This document shows, in pieces, positions 18,074 to 27,137 of a stretch of 46,648 nt of DNA (its first letter is position 1; every line of letters starts with the position of its first letter). The translations under genes were made by a program, and so were the position numbers. Source of the DNA: Gammaproteobacteria bacterium RBG_16_51_14 (GTDB lineage: Bacteria > Pseudomonadota > Gammaproteobacteria > Eutrophobiales > Eutrophobiaceae); assembly GCA_001802375.1 (NCBI GenBank), contig MGXK01000019.1, forward strand, positions 1 through 46,648, given 5' to 3'. The notes below the pieces were generated by a model. It made no database searches and was not told where the DNA came from. It worked only from the letters and a program-made list of their open reading frames with translations.

Positions 18074-18442
18074 ATGCCAAGAGAATTCAGTCGTAACCAG
18101 CGGGTTGCTGAACTAATCAAAAAGGAACTGGCAATAGTGATACAGCGGCAATTCAGTGCACGTGAATTTGGTATGATCACATTGTCTGCGGTCAATGTCA
18201 GTCCGGATCTTATGAATGCAAAGGTTTTCATTACCTGTCTGGAGGCAGGTAAATCGCACGACGAAGTTATTGCCACACTGAATAACCGGGCCGGTCAGCT
18301 TCGCCATGAATTATCACAAACCATTATTTCCCGTAGAATCCCCCGCCTTTGTTTCCTGTTTGATGAATCCGTTGAACGGGGGCAGTATTTAACTTCATTG
18401 ATTGATTCCTTGTGTACTGATGCAAAAAAACGAAACGAATAA
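18074..18442 (+). CDS. rbfA: Ribosome-binding factor A
   Basis: Small KH-like 30S maturation factor of 122 aa that acts on the 16S 5' end. Family features are REFSRNQRVAELIKKELA at the start, MITLSAVNVSPDLMNAKVFI in the core and RRIPRLCFLFDESVERG near the end. It starts 9 bp after infB, in the usual order. Confidence 0.96.
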   Translation: MPREFSRNQRVAELIKKELAIVIQRQFSAREFGMITLSAVNVSPDLMNAKVFITCLEAGKSHDEVIATLNNRAGQLRHELSQTIISRRIPRLCFLFDESVERGQYLTSLIDSLCTDAKKRNE

Positions 18443-18555
18443 GCAGGTCGTCATTGTGTGCATAATCGCCGGTGCTTCGCAGTCAGGAAATTCAGCAATC
18501 CCGGTTGTGGCAGCTTTACTCTGTTACAATTAGCTGTTTACGAATCGAAATTTAC

Positions 18556-19491
18556 GTGTCGAGAAGACAAAAATCATATGGACGGGATGTCCACGGAATC
18601 CTGTTGCTGGATAAGCCGCAGGGCGTGGGTTCAAACGCTGCCCTGCAGCGTATAAAACGGATTTATCAGGCAAGAAAGGCTGGTCATACCGGTAGTCTTG
18701 ATGTCCAGGCCACAGGACTCCTGCCAATCTGTCTGGGAGAAGCAACCAAGCTTTCCGGATTCCTGCTCGATTCGGACAAACACTATCATGCAACATGCAA
18801 ATTGGGGGTCATCACCAGCACGGGTGACGCCGCAGGCAAGCCGCTGGAAGTTCATGAGGTGCCGGATTTCACGACGCACCGGATAGAGCAGGTACTTGAG
18901 CAATACAAAGGGAAAATTGACCAGATACCGCCGATGTATTCTGCACTTAAACACAAGGGACAGCGTCTATATCAACTTGCATACCAGGGTATTGAAGTTG
19001 AGCGTAAACCACGGCGCGTCATAATTCACCAGCTTGTATTGTTGCGGTTTGAAAAAAATATATTTGAGATCGATGTCCGTTGTTCCAAAGGGACCTATAT
19101 ACGGACGCTGGCTGAAGATATCGGCAGGGCACTTGAATGTGGTGCTCATGTCACTGCCATCAGGCGTCTGGGGGCGGGCCCATTCAAGGCAGATCAGATG
19201 ATCAGCATGGATAAAATTGAACAAACAGCAGAGAAAGGTCTTGCAGCACTTGATCAGTTGGTACTATCCATGGACAGTGCAGTCGAGAACATGCAGTCAG
19301 TCGAGGTGACCGAATCTGTTGCTTATTATCTGCTCCAGGGACAGGCCGTTGTTGTGCCCAGGGCACCAGTCAGTGGCTGGTTACGGATATACGCTGCCAA
19401 TCATGAATTCATAGGCATTGGTGAGATACTGGATGACGGCCGGGTAGCACCACGTCGTATAATAAGGAGGAATAGACAGGAAACGGTTTGA
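18556..19491 (+). CDS. truB: tRNA pseudouridine-55 synthase TruB
   Basis: Makes pseudouridine 55 in the T loop of tRNAs. [10 protein letters not shown] opens the catalytic domain, and the nucleophile Asp49 sits in [22 protein letters not shown] and a C-terminal PUA-like domain follow. The open frame reaches back to 18472, but the GTG at 18556 gives [14 protein letters not shown], which aligns with the N terminus of E. coli TruB (311 aa). No strong ribosome site is visible. The usual LDPLATG is here LDVQATG, a conservative loop change with the Asp kept. Confidence 0.95.
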   Translation: MSRRQKSYGRDVHGILLLDKPQGVGSNAALQRIKRIYQARKAGHTGSLDVQATGLLPICLGEATKLSGFLLDSDKHYHATCKLGVITSTGDAAGKPLEVHEVPDFTTHRIEQVLEQYKGKIDQIPPMYSALKHKGQRLYQLAYQGIEVERKPRRVIIHQLVLLRFEKNIFEIDVRCSKGTYIRTLAEDIGRALECGAHVTAIRRLGAGPFKADQMISMDKIEQTAEKGLAALDQLVLSMDSAVENMQSVEVTESVAYYLLQGQAVVVPRAPVSGWLRIYAANHEFIGIGEILDDGRVAPRRIIRRNRQETV

Positions 19492-19588
19492 AAGTACGAT
19501 TATTGGTCAGTTTCCCTTGTTCCTGTGCGGGTGGGCAGGTACAATACGCGCGAATTTTAATACAGTGATTACAGGAGCAGTTATTTTT

Positions 19589-19858
19589 ATGACATTAAGT
19601 CATCAGCAAAAGGCTGATATTGTTAAGGATTTTCAGCATTCAAGCAGCGATACCGGATCCCCGGAAGTGCAGATTGCATTGTTGACAACGCGTATCACTG
19701 ACCTGGCAGATCACTTTAAATCCCATAATAAAGACCATCATTCCAGACAAGGTCTGTTGCGTATGGTTAATCATCGACGCAAGCTTCTGGATTATTTGAA
19801 GAATAAAGATATCAACCGGTATCGTGATCTGATTGGACGACTGGGATTACGTAAATGA
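19589..19858 (+). CDS. rpsO: 30S ribosomal protein S15
   Basis: Primary 16S-binding protein of 89 aa. [50 protein letters not shown] and the end [13 protein letters not shown] are all typical. CAGGAGCAG precedes ATG 19589; the longer frame from 19517 is not part of the protein. The rpsO-pnp order is conserved. Confidence 0.98.
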   Translation: MTLSHQQKADIVKDFQHSSSDTGSPEVQIALLTTRITDLADHFKSHNKDHHSRQGLLRMVNHRRKLLDYLKNKDINRYRDLIGRLGLRK

Positions 19859-19993
19859 TCCTGTCTGGCCGTACCATACTGACAGACTCAGATTGACAGC
19901 ACAATTCGTATACATGCATTACAGGACAGTATTGTCCGTCGTGTTTGAACTTCAATCCTTCCAAATATAACCCCGACATTAAAAGGTATCACC

Positions 19994-22078
19994 ATGAGCA
20001 TGGTCAAGAAAGAATTTCAATTCGGTAGTCACACAGTCATACTGGAAACCGGAAGGATTGCCCGCCAGGCAAGCGGTTCAGTCATGGTCAGTATGGGTGA
20101 CACCATGGTACTGGTAACCTGTGTTGCCAGTAAGGATGCGGATCCCGAACGTGATTTCTTTCCCTTGACGGTCGATTATCAGGAACGTACCTATGCAGCG
20201 GGCAAGATACCGGGTGGTTTTTTCAAAAGGGAAGGTCGACCATCTGAAAAGGAGACACTTACCTGCCGCCTGATTGATCGGCCGCTCAGGCCCCTGTTTC
20301 CAAAAGGCTTCAATAATGAGGTGCAGATTATTGCTACCGTGATGTCACTGGATCCGGAGATTAATCCGGATATCCCTGCCATGATAGGTTCTTCAGCTGC
20401 AGTTGCCCTGTCGGGTGTACCGTTTAACGGCCCTGTTGCCGCTGCCCGCGTAGGTTATAGGGATGGTAACTTCATACTTAATCCCGCACTCAGTGAATTG
20501 AAGGAATCCGCACTTGATCTGGTGGTTGCCGGCACAGGTACGTCTGTTCTGATGGTGGAATCCGAAGCGAAACAATTGCCGGAAGAAGTAATGCTGGGTG
20601 CTGTCATGTACGGGCATGAACAATACCAGGTGGTCATAGAAAACATACGGGCATTGGCAAATGAATCCGGCATACGTGCCTGGGACTGGCAAGCGCCTGC
20701 AAAGGATGCAGCACTGGCAGCGGAAATCAGTCAGCGGTGCGTTGACCTGATTCGTGAAGCCTATTCCATCGAAGATAAACTGTGTCGCAGGGAAAGACTC
20801 GGCGAAATCCGCAAGGAAGTGATCCAGTCCATGACCGAAACCGGGGATGCGGCCTGGAATGAGTCCCAGATAAGTGGTGCGATTGAAGCGCTTGAGAGCG
20901 CCCTCGTGCGCGGCAGTATTCTCGCAGGTGAGCACCGTATTGATGGACGTAATAACAAGGATATCCGTCCCATCACCATCGAAGTGGGTTTATTACCGAG
21001 AACACATGGTTCTGCCCTGTTCACCCGTGGTGAGACGCAGGCAATTGTCACGGTTTCATTAGGGACTGCACGCGATGCACAGATCATAGATGCGATTGAA
21101 GGGGAGCGTAAGGACCCTTTCATGCTGCACTATAATTTTCCCCCTTACTGTGTCGGTGAGATCGGGCGTGTCGGCAGTCCCAAGCGCCGCGAAATAGGTC
21201 ATGGCCGGCTGGCCAAGCGCAGTATCATGGGTGTCATGCCCAATCTGGATGTGTTTCCCTATACTATCCGGGTGGTCTCTGAAATCACGGAATCAAACGG
21301 TTCCAGTTCCATGGCCTCGGTTTGTGGAACCAGCCTGTCTCTGATGGATGCAGGTATTGATATTGATGGCCCGGTGGCCGGTATTGCCATGGGCCTGATC
21401 AAGGAAGGCGACAAATTTGTCGTACTCTCCGATATTATGGGTGATGAGGATCATCTGGGTGATATGGATTTCAAGGTCGCTGGTACAGCGAAGGGTGTCA
21501 ACGCACTGCAAATGGACATCAAGATCAGTGGTATCACCAGAGAGATCATGGAAGTGGCGCTCGCACAGGCAAAAGAAGGGCGGTTTCATATTCTTGAGAA
21601 GATGAATGCAGTCATTTCCAGTCCGCGGACAGAAATGTCTGAATATGCACCACGAATTATAACGATCAAGATTAACCCGGAAAAGATCCGGGATGTCATT
21701 GGCAAGGGAGGATCTACCATACGTTCCATTACTGAAGAGACCGGTACCACGATTGATATTGATGATGATGGTACGGTAAAAATTGCATCCGTTGACAAGG
21801 TTCAGGGCGAAGAAGCACGCAGGCGCATCGAGCAACTGACCGCAGATATTGAGGTTGGCAAGGTCTATGAAGGACGGGTTGCCAAACTGATGGACTTCGG
21901 TGCTTTTGTCAACATCCTGCCCGGGAAGGATGGGTTGGTGCATATTTCCCAGATCTGCGATGAGCGTGTCGAGAATGTCAGCGATAAACTGAAAGAAGGT
22001 GAGTTAGTCAAGGTCAAGGTCCTCGAAATTGACAAACAAGGCCGGGTACGTCTCAGTATGAAGGCGGTCAACGAGTAG
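19994..22078 (+). CDS. pnp: Polynucleotide phosphorylase
   Basis: 3'-5' exoribonuclease and degradosome component of 694 aa. Two RNase PH domains (first about 1-145, second about 295-530 with [16 protein letters not shown] and [14 protein letters not shown]), an all-helical linker, a KH domain with [12 protein letters not shown], and a C-terminal S1 domain ([21 protein letters not shown]). An AAAAGG site precedes ATG 19994. The 135-bp gap after rpsO holds a small GGACA/TGTCC stem; such leaders are RNase III targets in E. coli, which cannot be shown here. A terminator follows. Confidence 0.98.
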   Translation: MSMVKKEFQFGSHTVILETGRIARQASGSVMVSMGDTMVLVTCVASKDADPERDFFPLTVDYQERTYAAGKIPGGFFKREGRPSEKETLTCRLIDRPLRPLFPKGFNNEVQIIATVMSLDPEINPDIPAMIGSSAAVALSGVPFNGPVAAARVGYRDGNFILNPALSELKESALDLVVAGTGTSVLMVESEAKQLPEEVMLGAVMYGHEQYQVVIENIRALANESGIRAWDWQAPAKDAALAAEISQRCVDLIREAYSIEDKLCRRERLGEIRKEVIQSMTETGDAAWNESQISGAIEALESALVRGSILAGEHRIDGRNNKDIRPITIEVGLLPRTHGSALFTRGETQAIVTVSLGTARDAQIIDAIEGERKDPFMLHYNFPPYCVGEIGRVGSPKRREIGHGRLAKRSIMGVMPNLDVFPYTIRVVSEITESNGSSSMASVCGTSLSLMDAGIDIDGPVAGIAMGLIKEGDKFVVLSDIMGDEDHLGDMDFKVAGTAKGVNALQMDIKISGITREIMEVALAQAKEGRFHILEKMNAVISSPRTEMSEYAPRIITIKINPEKIRDVIGKGGSTIRSITEETGTTIDIDDDGTVKIASVDKVQGEEARRRIEQLTADIEVGKVYEGRVAKLMDFGAFVNILPGKDGLVHISQICDERVENVSDKLKEGELVKVKVLEIDKQGRVRLSMKAVNE

Positions 22079-22102
22079 CCTTTCCCCCTGTCAAGGATAA
22101 AG

Positions 22103-22125
22103 AAGGGGTCTTGGGCCCTTTTTTT
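22103..22125 (+). terminator. Intrinsic terminator after pnp
   Basis: AAGGG/CCCTT stem with a G-rich loop followed by seven T, 25 bp after the pnp stop, closing the rimP-pnp operon. Confidence 0.8.
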
Positions 22126-22488
22126 ATGTCCGTTTAACCCGTCTGTTTCTTTCCGTTCAACCGGATTATTTTTCTTGACGGGCCGATTGGATAGTTGCCA
22201 TGAATATGCTGATGAAAGATGGTAGTTCTGTCTGGTTGGGTGGTAATGAAATGAGAGTGCAAGGAACAGCCCCACACTGGTCATGAAATACTGCATAACA
22301 ATGCAGTCAGGCCAGAATGCATTGTGACAGACGATTTTTCCGGAAGGATTCGGTAATATAGTTATGTCTGAATATCAAGGTTATGGCTGGATTATTGTTC
22401 ATGCACCCGACTGTGGAAGGTTGCCAGGCATAGGAGTTATTGCTGCTGTAAGGTAGTATTTGTGACTCTATTTTCGTGAGGGACAAGA
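22126..22488. other. Intergenic stretch without a supported gene
   Basis: About 360 bp between the pnp terminator and the ATPase gene. The longest plus-strand frame (ATG at about 22200, 28 codons) lacks a ribosome site. No palindrome or strong promoter stands out; the ATPase promoter must lie here. Confidence 0.5.
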
Positions 22489-23334
22489 GTGAAACTGGGT
22501 AGTCAGGAATTCAGGACTTGGGACCAGAAGGCAATTACCCTCCTCGGTATGTCCGGGGTGGGGAAGACCCGGCTGGCCTGTATCCTGCGCAAACATCTCT
22601 GGTTTCATTATTCAGGTGATTATCGAATCGGTACCCGCTACCTGGATGAACCAATCCTGGACAATATAAAACAGCAGGTGATGCAGATACCCTTTTTACG
22701 GGAGTTACTGCGATCAGATTCAATTCGCATCGATAACAAGATTACGTTCAATAACCTGCAACTGGTTTCAAGTTTTCTCGGTGAGATCGGCAATCCGCAA
22801 AAGGGCGGTATTGGTTTGCGTGAATTCAGGCGTCGTCAGAAGCTCCATCATGATGCCGAGATAGCCGCCATGAAGGATGTGCCCGTGTTTATCCGCAAGG
22901 CCCACGATATCTATGGCTATGAACATTTTGTCAATGACGCGGGCGGCAGCCTGTGTGAACTGGATGATCCCGATGTCATGGAGATCCTGTCCAGGCATAC
23001 ACTAATCCTGTATATAAAGGCGACTGAGAAAGACGAGAGGGAACTGATCCTCCGTGCCGAGGAAGATCCAAAGCCGCTTTATTACCGTGAGGATTTTCTT
23101 GATGATCAACTTGCTATCTACATGAATGAGCGGAACCTGGACTATGCGGCGCTCATTGACCCTGATGATTTCGTATGCTGGATATTTTCACGCCTTTTTT
23201 ATTATCGTATTCCACTCTATGAAGCGATAGCCCGCCGGTACGGCTATACCATCACAACAGATGATGTCGCTACAGTGCACAGTGAAAAAGAATTTCTGGC
23301 AGTGGTCGAACAGGCTCTTGATCAGCAGAACTGA
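22489..23334 (+). CDS. P-loop ATPase/kinase-like protein of unknown function
   Basis: A 281-aa protein with Walker A GMSGVGKT at 20-27, resembling the shikimate/nucleotide-kinase P-loop group. Acidic segments such as VNDAGGSLCELDDPDVMEIL and TLILYIKATEKDEREL follow the order expected of Walker B and sensor strands. There are no membrane segments. The GTG start has GAGGG just upstream. It ends 30 bp before the MetA-like gene, with a GAGAGGAGG site between, so both are very likely co-transcribed and may act in one pathway. I do not recognise a named family. Confidence 0.7.
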   Translation: MKLGSQEFRTWDQKAITLLGMSGVGKTRLACILRKHLWFHYSGDYRIGTRYLDEPILDNIKQQVMQIPFLRELLRSDSIRIDNKITFNNLQLVSSFLGEIGNPQKGGIGLREFRRRQKLHHDAEIAAMKDVPVFIRKAHDIYGYEHFVNDAGGSLCELDDPDVMEILSRHTLILYIKATEKDERELILRAEEDPKPLYYREDFLDDQLAIYMNERNLDYAALIDPDDFVCWIFSRLFYYRIPLYEAIARRYGYTITTDDVATVHSEKEFLAVVEQALDQQN

Positions 23335-23364
23335 CATGGAAATGCGGAGAGAGGAGGTTTTCAC

Positions 23365-24432
23365 ATGCCACTCGTAGCAAATACTGATCTGCCAAGTTTT
23401 GACAGACTGCGAGAGGAGGGAGAGACAGTCATCCCCCGCGAGAATGCCATTCACCAGGATATTCGTGAATTACATATCGGGCTTTTAAATATGATGCCTG
23501 ACAAGGCGCTGGAAGCAACCGAGCGGCAGTTCTTTCGTCTGGTTGGGGAAAGTAACCAGATTGCACAGTTTTATATGCATCCGTTCACCCTTGAAGAGCT
23601 TGAAAGGGGTTCCGAAGGCAAGGCACATGTAGAACAGTATTACATGAGTTTCGATCAGATCAAGGAGGAAGGTCTGGACGCGCTCATCATCACCGGTGCC
23701 AATGTAATCGGGACCGAACTCTCGGAACAGCCTTTCTGGGAACCGCTTATCGAGATCATCGACTGGGCCTATGCAAACGTGACCTCAACCCTCTGTTCAT
23801 GTCTGGCAACCCACGCGGTGCTGCAATTCCGTTACGGACAGAAGCGACGACCCCTGCCGGGCAAGCGTTGGGGTGTCTATTCACACAGGGTGATGGATCA
23901 GCACCATCCGCTGGTGTCGGGGGTGAATACCCGATTTGATGTACCGCACTCCCGTTTCAATGATATAAGTCGCAGGCAGTTTGAGGCGGCAAGGCTCAAG
24001 ATCCTTGCTGAAAGTGAGGAAGGAGGGAGCCATCTGGCCGTGAGTGAAGATGGTTTCCGTATTGTCTTTTTCCAGGGGCACCCGGAATACGATTCAATCA
24101 GTCTGCTCAAGGAATACAAACGGGAAGTCGGGCGCTATGTAAATGGCGAGACTAATGAATATTCGCCGTTTCCGGAGAACTATTTCTGCCTTCGCATCCA
24201 GGCGATCCTGGAGGAATATCAGGATCGCATCGTCACAGCACTGCAGCGCGGTGATGCATTACCTGAATTACCGGAGGGACACATTATACCCTGCCTCGAT
24301 AATACCTGGCATGACACTGCTGAGGCCGTTATAAACAACTGGATAGGCAAGGTATATCAATTGACGCACCTGGACCGCCGTACACCATTCAGGGAAGGTA
24401 TCAATCCTGAAGATCCGCTGGGTCTTTCCTGA
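23365..24432 (+). CDS. metA: MetA-like homoserine O-acyltransferase
   Basis: Glutamine-amidotransferase-fold acyltransferase of the MetA family, first step of methionine synthesis (homoserine to O-succinyl- or O-acetylhomoserine). HIGLLNMMPDKALEATERQF matches the family start, Cys146 in CSCLATHAV aligns with the nucleophile Cys142 of E. coli, and His239/Glu241 in FQGHPEYDS complete the triad. The position equal to Gly111 of E. coli, linked to acyl-CoA choice, is Ile115, neither the Gly of succinyl- nor the Glu reported for acetyl-using enzymes. The protein (355 aa) has a longer C terminus than E. coli MetA. Substrate is therefore open. A GAGAGGAGG site precedes the ATG. Confidence 0.83.
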   Translation: MPLVANTDLPSFDRLREEGETVIPRENAIHQDIRELHIGLLNMMPDKALEATERQFFRLVGESNQIAQFYMHPFTLEELERGSEGKAHVEQYYMSFDQIKEEGLDALIITGANVIGTELSEQPFWEPLIEIIDWAYANVTSTLCSCLATHAVLQFRYGQKRRPLPGKRWGVYSHRVMDQHHPLVSGVNTRFDVPHSRFNDISRRQFEAARLKILAESEEGGSHLAVSEDGFRIVFFQGHPEYDSISLLKEYKREVGRYVNGETNEYSPFPENYFCLRIQAILEEYQDRIVTALQRGDALPELPEGHIIPCLDNTWHDTAEAVINNWIGKVYQLTHLDRRTPFREGINPEDPLGLS

Positions 24433-24726
24433 CAAACACAGGAAAATACCGGTACGTTTTGCACGATGTGTAATACAACAACGGTATTACTGCCAATAGC
24501 GCAGTGGAGGGGCATGCCGGGATGCTCAAAAACCATTTGTAGAAACGGGGAGACGATTAGGAGAAGGTCCGGGCGGCAAGCAGCATAATGCGTGTTGTCG
24601 GCAGTAGCGGCAAAATCATCCCCGGAGTGCCCTGTATCATGGCCAGACATCCAGGTATGAGACAGGCCGTGGTCCGTGTACTTTGTGGCATATGATCCCT
24701 ACCGTTTTGTCAGGTATGCAGCACAT
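24433..24726. other. Intergenic stretch, nothing recognised
   Basis: About 295 bp between the convergent metA-like and katA genes. Only short frames without ribosome sites occur. The hairpin at its right end (24727-24756) is listed separately. Confidence 0.5.
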
Positions 24727-24756
24727 AACAGGAACAGCCGTTAGGCCGTTCCTGTT
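24727..24756. terminator. Hairpin between convergent genes, possible bidirectional terminator
   Basis: Perfect 9-bp arms AACAGGAAC/GTTCCTGTT, one mismatch, then an inner GCC/GGC stem and GTTA loop, 27 bp past the katA stop. No clear T-run on either strand, so strength is uncertain. Confidence 0.55.
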
Positions 24757-24782
24757 CTACGATAAGGATGCTTTCGCACCGG

Positions 24783-26252
24783 TTACCGGATGGCCAGCGC
24801 TTCTTTTACCATGCGCCCGTATTCTGGATCGCACTGATCAAATTGAGACAGCATCCTCTCCCGTACCGGCTTGGAGGTCCCTGCCAGGCTCCCTGCGATG
24901 TTATCAGCCAGTTGCTGTTTTTGATCCGCATTCATCAGGCGAAACAATGCACCTGCCTGTGTGTAATCGTCCGCTTCCGGCCTGTGGTCATGACGGTCGA
25001 TTACACCAGCGGCAAACGGCATGGGTGGTTCCTTGAAGGCACTATGCTCGACGGGTCCATCGTTTGAATTGGGCCCATAATTGACTTCCGCACTGCCACT
25101 GAGGTTGTTTCCGTTACCGAATGGACAGCGTGTGCCCGCCATGACACCACCGCGTTGATAATTTGCCGGTTGTGCCGAACGCGGGTAGTTGACTGGCAGA
25201 TCGTTATAATTAGCACCGATACGATAACGGTGGGCATCCTGATAGGCAAACAATCTGGCTTGCAACATCTTGTCCGGTGAAACACCGATCCCGGGCACAA
25301 GGTTGCTGGGGGAAAACGCCGCCTGTTCCGTTTCCGCAAAGTAGTTCTCGACATTGCGATTTAGCTCAAGCACGCCGATATCAAGCAGGGGGTAATCGCC
25401 ATGTGGCCACACCTTGGTGAGGTCGAAAGGATGGATATGATAACTCTCAGCCTCGACCTCCGCCATGATCTGCAGATTGACCGTCCAGCGGGGATGATTA
25501 CCACTCTCGATTGCTTCTACTAAATCGCGCTGTGCATGATCGGGATCCACGCCACAGACCCGGCGCGACTCTGCCTGCGTAAGACATTGAATGCCTTGCC
25601 GGGTCTTGAAATGCCACTTGACCCAGAAACGCTCACCCTTTTTGTTCCACATTGAATAGGTATGTGAACTGTAGCCGTTCATATGACGGTAGGTAGCAGG
25701 TACCCCGCGCTCGGAGAACAGGATCGTCACCTGATGTATGGATTGCGGATTCAGGGACCAGAAATCCCACATCGCCTCCGGATCCTTGCAGTTGGTTACC
25801 GGATTACGCTTCTGGGTGTGAATGAAATCGGGAAATTTACTGGGGTCACGCAGGAAAAACACGGGCGTATTGTTGCCTACGATATCGTGATTGCCCTGCC
25901 TGGTGTAAAGTTTGACTGCAAAACCCCGTGGATCACGTTCCGCATCAGCCGAACCCATTTCACCGCCGACAGTTGAAAAACGAGCGAATACCTCAGTTTG
26001 CTTGCCCTTGCCATTCAGATGATCGGCAATGGTGTAGTCAGACAAATCGCGGGTCAAGGTGAAAGTACCATGTGCTCCGCTCCCCTTGGCGTGGACAATA
26101 CGCTCGGGGATGCGTTCGCGATTAAAATGTGCAAGTTTCTCGATTAGCTGCCAATCCTGAATAAGCAAGGGACCACGCGGTCCTGCAGTAACAGAATTCT
26201 GGTCATCAACGACGGGTGCGCCGGATGATGTCGTTAGTATTTTCCTGGCCAT
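24783..26252 (-). CDS. katA: Monofunctional heme catalase
   Basis: Clade 3-type small-subunit catalase (489 aa) that disproportionates hydrogen peroxide. Catalytic His54 lies in RIVHAKGSGAHGTF, the distal Asn in VGNNTPVFF, and the heme-ligand Tyr337 in RLFAYQDAHRYRIG. No signal peptide is seen, so it is cytoplasmic. A strong GAGGAG site precedes the ATG. Upstream, 109 bp from the start codon, lies a palindrome fitting an OxyR half-site pair. An unknown gene and a PQQ dehydrogenase lie upstream on the same strand, but the 368-bp gap suggests its own promoter. Confidence 0.97.
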   Translation of the reverse strand: MARKILTTSSGAPVVDDQNSVTAGPRGPLLIQDWQLIEKLAHFNRERIPERIVHAKGSGAHGTFTLTRDLSDYTIADHLNGKGKQTEVFARFSTVGGEMGSADAERDPRGFAVKLYTRQGNHDIVGNNTPVFFLRDPSKFPDFIHTQKRNPVTNCKDPEAMWDFWSLNPQSIHQVTILFSERGVPATYRHMNGYSSHTYSMWNKKGERFWVKWHFKTRQGIQCLTQAESRRVCGVDPDHAQRDLVEAIESGNHPRWTVNLQIMAEVEAESYHIHPFDLTKVWPHGDYPLLDIGVLELNRNVENYFAETEQAAFSPSNLVPGIGVSPDKMLQARLFAYQDAHRYRIGANYNDLPVNYPRSAQPANYQRGGVMAGTRCPFGNGNNLSGSAEVNYGPNSNDGPVEHSAFKEPPMPFAAGVIDRHDHRPEADDYTQAGALFRLMNADQKQQLADNIAGSLAGTSKPVRERMLSQFDQCDPEYGRMVKEALAIR

Positions 26253-26360
26253 GTCTGCAACTCCTCTGAATTTGAATGGTTTAGTAAGTTGATTAATACG
26301 ATTTAGCAGAGTGTAGGCACCTGATGAAAATATATATAATTAAATATATTTAATTAATTA

Positions 26361-26375
26361 ATAGTATATATCTAT
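26361..26375 (-). promoter_or_regulatory. OxyR-type binding palindrome upstream of katA
   Basis: ATAG-N7-CTAT in perfect spacing and symmetry, the core of the OxyR consensus, within a very AT-rich region. A second, degenerate half-site pair would lie on the katA side. The position fits peroxide control of the catalase. AT-rich sequence raises the chance of random matches. Confidence 0.5.
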
Positions 26376-26569
26376 CACTCGAAAACCGGGAAATCATATC
26401 AGCAGGGAAAGTCAACCCGCACATCAGGAAGACGTCCCGGATTGGTTTCAATTAAGTATAGTTATACCTTCCTGTCAAGATTCATCGGCAATCAGGCCCT
26501 GCCAAGGCCATATAAAGGCCAATTATCTGTCATGGATTGATTGTGATTATCACTGGATCGAGCCATGCC

Positions 26570-26620
26570 AATGTCGGTACTTCCCTGTACCCAGGAAACC
26601 CTGAATTAATCAGGATTTCC
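26570..26620. repeat. Dispersed two-hairpin repeat, copy A
   Basis: Starts AATG, then CGGTAC-TTCCCT-GTACC, GGAAACCCTGA and TTAATCAGG. About 41 of 48 bases match 42723-42770 without gaps. Both copies are intergenic and each carries two short inverted repeats. It ends at the stop codon of the minus-strand unknown gene. Confidence 0.75.
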
Positions 26621-27097
26621 TTAGTGAATATGTTGTGATGTTATTTCTTTACCTGCATGCAATTGCCAATTAGCCTGATTGATGCCTTGCGTTAACAGGG
26701 AATAAAACAGGTACAGGAGTGAATTATTCAGGCTCAGATTGATACCACGTCCATCTTCCGCGTGTAACTCAAGTGTTAAAGTCCCTTCCGCATCTGTCCC
26801 GGTTTTTATGCTGAAAGCAACAATACCGGATTCACCAAGTGGTAAATTAACATTGTCGTCCTTAAACGGCTTTTCGAAGGCACCATTCTTGAACAATTTA
26901 GTTGTCTGCTCATTCGAGCAGATCGCGGTTACACCTCCTTTTTTATCCATTTCCTTTGCAAGCACATCATAGAGCAGGCGGGTAAAGCGGCGTGTCAACC
27001 ACAGTCTGTATTCATCCCCATCCTTTGTGGAAGCCCTGAGCAACAGACGGTCCTCCCTGTTCGAATAACTGATGTTGAGCTGATGGAGTTTATTCAT
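26621..27097 (-). CDS. Conserved protein of unknown function
   Basis: Predicted soluble protein of 158 aa. The N-terminal half has ISYSNREDRLLLRASTKDG and EYRLWLTRRFTRLLYDVLAK, a beta-hairpin plus Trp-Leu-Thr-Arg-Arg motif I remember from unnamed beta/gammaproteobacterial proteins; the C-terminal half is beta-rich. No signal peptide or membrane segment. The frame is open back to 27226 and would overlap the PQQ gene; the Met at 27097 leaves a 40-bp gap and starts at the conserved part. Downstream position implies co-transcription with the PQQ dehydrogenase. Function unknown. Confidence 0.65.
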   Translation of the reverse strand: MNKLHQLNISYSNREDRLLLRASTKDGDEYRLWLTRRFTRLLYDVLAKEMDKKGGVTAICSNEQTTKLFKNGAFEKPFKDDNVNLPLGESGIVAFSIKTGTDAEGTLTLELHAEDGRGINLSLNNSLLYLFYSLLTQGINQANWQLHAGKEITSQHIH

Positions 27098-27137
27098 GAT
27101 ATTCAGGTATGCATGGATAATTTGATTAAGCTGACGT

